Assembly (NCBI RefSeq): GCF_036711975.1
Contig: NC_091966.1
Span: forward strand, 6,455,501 to 6,519,500
DNA: 64,000 nt
Source: Onthophagus taurus
Lineage: Eukaryota; Arthropoda; Insecta; Coleoptera; Scarabaeidae
Reading direction: 5' to 3'
Part shown: positions 58,003 to 64,000 of the stretch, in pieces
Position numbering within the stretch: position 1 is the stretch's first letter
Layout: every line of letters begins with the position of its first letter
Program-made: the position numbers and the translations under genes
Notes under the pieces: generated by a model
What the model was told of the DNA's origin: nothing
Database searches by the model: none
What the model saw: the letters and a program-made list of their open reading frames with translations, nothing else

Positions 58003-61000
58003 CTACAAGAATTTTTATAATTAGGAAAAATAAAATATGTTAAAACATAAAACTTACAGTCAAAAATTAATGATGTTCACAATTGAGAAAAACATTACCA
58101 AAATATTATCAAAAAATTTGTAAACATGTTGAAAACGGAGAAAATTTTAGTGCGCAGTAAAAATAATTTGAAGGTCAAAAAGGTAAAACGTGGTTGAAGA
58201 CCAAAAAATCTATTTATAAGAGGTTAAATCTAAAATATAAAGCGGTTAACAATAAAAACAAAATAAAAATATAAAAAAACTTACGAAAAGGCGAAGATAA
58301 CAGAATTAGCATAGGCTGCGAGACTTTCAACGTAAAAAGGCCGAAAAACGTTAGAAAAATTTTAAAATATGTTAGAAGTCCCACAGCGATGCGTAGGAGG
58401 ATCGAGAAGAGAAGAGACTAAAACGACTAACGGAAAAAGAACTGCAGGTCGGGAAAATTACAACATTAAACTCAAGATTAAGATTAAAATCTCAAGTATA
58501 TTTTTCACGTTGTTTACATACTCCATAGAAATAGAAATGAAATATTGCGGGTAATGGTGAATATTTAGGTTGATCCCAAAACTGAGATTGTGTATAAATT
58601 GTAGAAATATGGACAGATAGAGACATACGATGGAGTTACAAGCGATGTTAGAATTGAGTTGGTTTGAATCTAAGATTGAGTTTGGAATCAATTCATAAAT
58701 ACACAGTGGGGAATGTTGTGGATAAATGAAGATATGACAAGTATTAAGTTGGTATTATAAATACTACTAGAAGAAAGTGAAAATGTGCTCAAGCAAATTA
58801 AAGAATATAGATAATAGATAGTAATAATAATAATAACTTTTTTTTGAATACAATGAAAAGAAAAAACAATGTGTACTGTATACATAGCAAAAGCTAATAG
58901 GGATCAACTCAGGCAATATCGATATGCAGCCTGTTCTACCGCTGCATATGTTTGAAGAGTTTAAATTTAGATTCTAGATTATATTAGACACATTTATAAC
59001 GAGTGTTATATGGTGGCAGAGCATTGCGTGAGCGTATTTCAATAAGCCAAACCAAATATGCAGTATCAAAGAAAATGTTCATCGATGCAGATAAGACATT
59101 AACTCAAAATGATTTAGTTGAGTAGTCAGTGGTTTCAAAACAAAAATTTTAAGTCTTAACCTGGTGTTTGACATCTCGATGATGCCAGAATGGAACGTCG
59201 TTCTTATACTACATTGAAGAATGACTCAGATATAATCTTACCAGCTGGAGAAGCAGTATATCGTACACTATAAAATTACTGGCTCAGACTTAATCGCTAT
59301 TTTGCTCAGATAATGATGTTAAGATAAAAAAAAAATATTTATTTTGGAAATTCCGTGAATTATTTCCACTAGATATCGTCCAACGAAATTATTATTTGGA
59401 AGAGAAATATTTGCTTTATCAAACGAAAATGTTTCAAATATGTTGAGGGAAATAATTAAATTAGTTCTGATAAATTCTTAATGCATGGCAAAAGTGATAT
59501 TTTAGTAATACCAGAACTCCGTGTGACACTGGTAGACAGAAAGTCTAATTTGTAATATTTGCAACTGATAAATCAGCTCTCACAAGAATCACGGCTTATC
59601 TATTCTACATACTTATAGAGTCTGTTTTAAATGTTTTACTGTTCGTTGTTTAGCGACTAGCTGTTCAAAATTAACACATTAAAACATTAAAAAAGCAGAT
59701 AGTATTAAACGGAATTAATACGGAAAAAATCGATTTGTGATGGTCCAAAACGAGAAATTGCGGAAACATTTTGTTGTTATCCTAACATTAAAATGAAGTA
59801 AAAATCTCAGATTTATGCCTAAGTCATGGCGTAGAAAAAGCGAATGACGCTTTTTTGTAAGTATGACTTCCATCACATCAGATCCGGTAACAACAAGTTT
59901 GAAGAAAAAGTTTATGAAGAAGTTCTGCCTTCTTCATATTACATATAATAAGTCTTATAAGACTTTTGATCCTCCATATATGCACCATATGTAGGTTTTC
60001 GTATATTACATAAGGAAATTTCAATTGCAAATCTTACTTACCAAGACTCCGTGTTTCTATTTTTCAAATTGAGTTTAGTCAACAAAATGTTATGTTACTA
60101 TTTTCCTATAAAAAACTATTTTTCATGTGGATCATAACGAATTCTTGCTATTGCAGAACTTTTGTTATAAAACGTTTTTTTTTCCAAGTTCTGTGTGGTT
60201 CTTCTTCGTTCTGATAATAAGAAGGATTCGCCATTGCTAAATATCCAGAAATCTAGGGAAACACTGTTAACTAATTAACACTTAGAATAACTTAGAATAC
60301 GTTAAAAATAAATAATTTTCAAATATTCAATTTCATACTTTGAACACTTTTAATTTATTATTATAACTGATTGTGAGAGCATTATAATTCTTTCAAAACG
60401 TTCTTATGAAAGGTTAGATAGTTTATTGGTCATAGGTGATCGTTTGGTTGCCAACACATGAAGAGAAAATTTCAATTTGCTGAGCTAACAATCCGCTAAT
60501 AATAGAGATGAAATTATTTTTTTTAACATATGCTATTAATTAATCATTGAGGGTTTTCTGAGTCATAAAAATTACGAAATTTCTGAAATAGAGAGAGCAG
60601 ACTTTAAAATTAACGATGGTTAAGGTTAAAGATAATTTTTTTATTAAAGACAACTTATAATTTGTATAATTTTTACTAACCTGTATCTATTTAGTCAACA
60701 ACTAATACTTCTTTGTAAATAGATTCAGATTTGTCTCAATTCCTTTACAACAATTACATCTATTATCTATTCCGAAAGCTTTTTCTTTAGAAGTCGTTGA
60801 AGTATTTATTATTGTTACATACCCACTTCGACTCGAAAATCATTGATTTTGGCAGAACTTTAAATACATATTTTACATTACATACTTTTTTGATTTATCT
60901 AGGTTGGTGATTTACCAGAGAATGAATGCAAAAAGTAATCAAGACAATATATGGATTTTTCCTGGCCAATTCATTGGAAGTATTAGTGGAACTATTGAAG

Positions 61001-61269
61001 TAATTACATTCCAAAGTAATGAAAACTCGCTAATTATGCAGGCTGAATCAAAGAGCTGAAGAAACGTATAACAATATGTAGAAGGCTTATAGACGATGCG
61101 ATGTGAGAAACGTTAGCACAACATTTGGAAAGCATGTTGCTATGTACTGGTTACCTATGATATGTATGGTTCTAATCAACATTCTTTCCGAAAAGAAGCT
61201 TCTTCATCTCCACTTACAAACAATAACGGTATTGGATCAAGGATAATATATTATCCTTGATTCAGTAAC
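58003..61269. other. Intergenic, no gene seen
   Basis: AT-rich, with scattered short open frames lacking motifs. The stretch 59030-59330 has a less biased composition and could be old transposon DNA, but I cannot name a family. Confidence 0.4.
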
Positions 61270-61914
61270 TAATGAGTTAAATTATCACTATAGTGAGGTG
61301 ATAATTTAGTGATAATTTAACTCATTAGCTTAGTAATTACGATGTATACCTTTTTGTGGGTTATAATGCAACTCTTTGGAGCTTTTATAATTTTTTGACA
61401 TACTTGATGAGCTATTGAAAATACTATTTGTTTGAAAACTTTGAAGATTTGAAAGGCTACAAATCTATGAATCCCCAAAAAGTAGAAATGTCGCATCACT
61501 AATCTCTTTTATTCTTCAATAGCTTCACATTAATCCGTGCTTTATTTAGATATTTTGATCCAGCTGTATTCAGTCAAATCATTGGATCATCAGATCATTG
61601 TTATCTATATCAAGGCGTGCGTTTTGTCTCAGTCTGTCTAAATTTCATAATTGTATACAGGCTAGGTTAAGTAGGTTGGGCTCCTTTATTACGCCTTACC
61701 TGATTCTTAGTGACGAGATGCATTATTACAGTTTCTTTGAACCATTCCAACGCATGGTCAACATTACAAATCAACTTTTACACAAACATCTTTGATTATT
61801 GTATCAAGGACATATATTTTGCTATATGAACTCAAATTCATTCTTTAGGATAGGAGTCCCATTTTCGCTAAATCTTCAACTTTTTATACTGAAGCCCTTT
61901 GATATCGCGATTAA

Positions 61915-62450
61915 TTATAATAATAATAATAATAATAATAATAATGTTTATTAATCGGATAAGATATAATATATGTACAAATAGAAAAAATTATAAAAAG
62001 GCAGTTCCGATTAAAGAGGGTCATGTCAGGTCGACCAAGTGACCAAGGCCCCTTTGTCGCACTGTTTTTCAATGACCCTCAGCAAAATAATAAGACAAAA
62101 ATTGAAAAATAAAATTTAAATGAAGTCAAGCCGATTATAAGCGCAAAAAAAAATTAACAAACTTAAAATACCCAATAAGAAGCATACTTACATATAACAA
62201 GCATACATATATAAATCTCAATCTCTGTCAGCCCCCAATCCTCCCCCCGGCTATGAAACCATTTCAAAATAAACAAAGAAGAAGAGTGCTCAGTCAACTT
62301 GCCGCTCACTTAAATAAGCCCTAACCCTTGCCTTAAAGGAAATCAGAGAAAGACTCTTGAAGGAATCAGGCAGCCAATTGTATAAGTTAGGCATACAATA
62401 CGTAAAGCTGCGTTTGAAAATTTCTAAGCGGCGTTTGAAAATTTCTAAAA
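61915..62450. repeat. (TAA)n microsatellite and possible LINE UTR fragment
   Basis: About ten TAA units at 61915-61944 are followed by TGTTTATTAATCGG and a moderately GC-rich, noncoding stretch (CAGCCAATTGTATAAGTTAG near 62371). Simple trinucleotide repeats of this kind often mark the end of a non-LTR element, but no coding part is present. Tentative. Confidence 0.4.
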
Positions 62451-62726
62451 TTTCTATTGAAGTTTACTTGAAGTTGACGAAGCTTCTCTTATCGATATAG
62501 CTTTAATTTCAGCTGGGTTGTAAACTGATGAAAAAGAATTCATTGTTACTATACGAAAAAAATTGTTAACATATTTTGTATACCCCAATCGTTATAAAAA
62601 CGATCTGTATAATAATTAATTATTAGAGTTATTATTAGAAAATTAAAATCTAAAATAAATTACTTTATACACTCGACGGATTAATTATTAATTAGAGTTC
62701 GGTTTAATTCTGATGGAGAAACAATT

Positions 62727-62732
62727 TTATTA
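62727..62732 (-). terminator. Poly(A) signal for the terminal exon at 62762-62936
   Basis: AATAAA on the minus strand, 30 bp beyond the stop codon. It supports this exon being real and last. Confidence 0.5.
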
Positions 62733-62761
62733 CTTAACCAATAGAGCATTTGCCGCTTCCT

Positions 62762-62936
62762 TTAAACAAGACGTTGATGAGATGAGACGGTAGACGAATT
62801 AGACTTTGCTAAAAATAACAATTTACCGGCATCGCCTAATTCTTGACGTCCTTCGAGTTGATGAATCGTACTTTTACCAATTCTGGGAACGGTTAAATTA
62901 ATCCTTTCCAACCAATTTGTGTTGTAGTACCAATTG
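62762..62936 (-). CDS. Terminal exon of a gene, ETH-like neuropeptide precursor?
   Basis: The minus strand has a splice acceptor (TTTTGTGTAG just before 62936), 57 codons, a stop at 62762 and an AATAAA about 30 nt later (62727-62732), all as expected for a last coding exon. It encodes NTNWLERINLTVPRIGKST. The core WLERINLTVPRIGK lines up with ecdysis-triggering hormones, which end PR[IL]G-amide before Lys/Arg (the FFLK...VPRLGK type). The Gly-Lys would give an amidated peptide. Upstream exons (signal peptide, first ETH) must lie further right; I found none before 64000. The exon is well supported, its identity only moderately. Confidence 0.45.
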
Positions 62937-62939
62937 CTA

Positions 62940-64000
62940 CACAAAATTTAACATTAAATTAAATTAACATTAAATGAATTTACTGAAAGTTATCTAAAGA
63001 AATTCTTTGGCATCCAAGAGGCAAGTTTCTAAATACGTAAACGGGTCTTTAAGATAAACGATTTCAAACCAGGTCTAGTTGCGGACGCTTTGTAAGCCTG
63101 AAAATGTACAGTGTCGCCGCAATTTGCATACTTTAAGGACATTTAGATTGTCGCATCAATCTAAAGTGTCGTATACTTAACTACTTATTCGGTTGCACAA
63201 TTTTGTTATTGTCTTTGTCACCAAAATCAAAATAAAATCTTCTATTTAATTAATATAATTTGATTGAAAAAGCTTAGTTTACAAAAAATTGAGAGACCAT
63301 GTGTTATTTATACTTGGATGTAATAATTAGCGATGATTAAATGTAATATTCTACATAAAAGGTAACAATAATTCAATGCTTATTAAATACAGAACAAACC
63401 GTAAAAACCGCAAAAACCACTAATAACCTAGTTATTACATAACTATCGCAAAAGATCGTAACATCACGCCCTACGATACTCCATTAGAAAGCACAAAAAA
63501 TGATCTACATCTACATTTCGAAACTTATTACGTAAACTAATCAAAACGTCATATCCTTAAGCATCTCATCATTGAGAAATTACTGCGATTATTTTAACCC
63601 ATAAAACTAAACCATTAACATCTCATATTCACATAGAATTTTTCGTATTTAAGCGGATCAAAATAAAATGTTAATTTGGTTTGATAAATGAGAAAACCTT
63701 GAAACTTAAATGTTACTCATCCATTACAACGATATCTCATAAAGTGTATCAAAGAAGCAATTTGCGATATCCGCATTTGAAAACACGGTATTCTTATGTA
63801 TCTATCACATCTCGTATTAGGTAGGTACTAGGTGGCGTGTAGCCACTTTCACGGTAACAATACTTCGTCTATGTAACGACAACTGGGTCATCATTTCACT
63901 AGATGCTCTAAAACATGGTCGAGATTACGATAGTTTTCGTTTTACTATTACGACTTCGGTGTGTTATTTTTGGTCAATTATCAATTATCATTAAACAATA
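62940..64000. other. Right edge, presumed intron; no exon seen
   Basis: AT-rich DNA. On the minus strand a TTTTCAG acceptor near 63100 is followed by a short open stretch ending in a stop (...GLKSFILKTRLRI). It lacks a donor in a useful frame, so I do not call it an exon. Confidence 0.4.

Overview
The window is AT-rich insect nuclear DNA. Its host genes are short coding exons separated by GT/AG introns: a DMC1 recombinase, importin-7, ribosomal protein eL18, a trypsin-like serine protease and pro-resilin. The last exon of a further gene lies near the right edge and resembles an ecdysis-triggering-hormone precursor. Resilin places it in insects. The transposon mix (RTE-type LINEs, Penelope, piggyBac, long-TIR mariner-like elements) would suit a beetle, but I cannot fix the order from this sequence alone.

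Layout. 1-880: remnant of a non-LTR retrotransposon. 881-11404: a complete Gypsy-type endogenous retrovirus on the minus strand, with two 538-bp LTRs that look identical, a CATT target duplication, a tRNA-Leu primer site, a polypurine tract, and intact gag, pol and env. Its pol carries a macro domain of the TARG1/OARD1 type between the protease region and reverse transcriptase, with both catalytic residues of that family in place. Its env has no ATG at its 5' end, contains a splice acceptor, looks like a glycoprotein of negative-strand RNA viruses rather than the usual insect errantivirus Env, and ends in a tail with a PTAP motif. This is the most unusual system in the window.

11405-14236: degenerate repeats, then DMC1 (minus, 3 exons, 358 aa). 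14842-22538: importin-7 (plus, 8 exons, 1047 aa), divergent from DMC1 across about 600 bp; its 4-kb second intron holds mariner, piggyBac and RTE debris. 22539-25971: tandem duplication, LINE RNase H remnants and a hammerhead-ribozyme-like motif. 25972-27397: eL18 (4 exons, 188 aa). 28256-29653: a foldback element with arms of about 490 bp. 30990-32320: RTE LINE remnant.

33826-38658: secreted serine protease (5 exons, 277 aa), whose last intron contains an RTE fragment and a long-TIR element. 38659-52262: a long gene-poor stretch with piggyBac, tandemly duplicated Penelope and RTE fragments. 52263-54591: pro-resilin (6 exons, 551 aa). 56143-57409: a decayed mariner-like element. 57421-58002: further hammerhead-like motifs. 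62762-62936: the neuropeptide-like terminal exon.

The host genes are unrelated in function: meiosis, nuclear import, translation, extracellular proteolysis and elastic cuticle. Their grouping tells little. Exon boundaries were read by eye from splice consensus, phase continuity and family similarity, with no transcript data.
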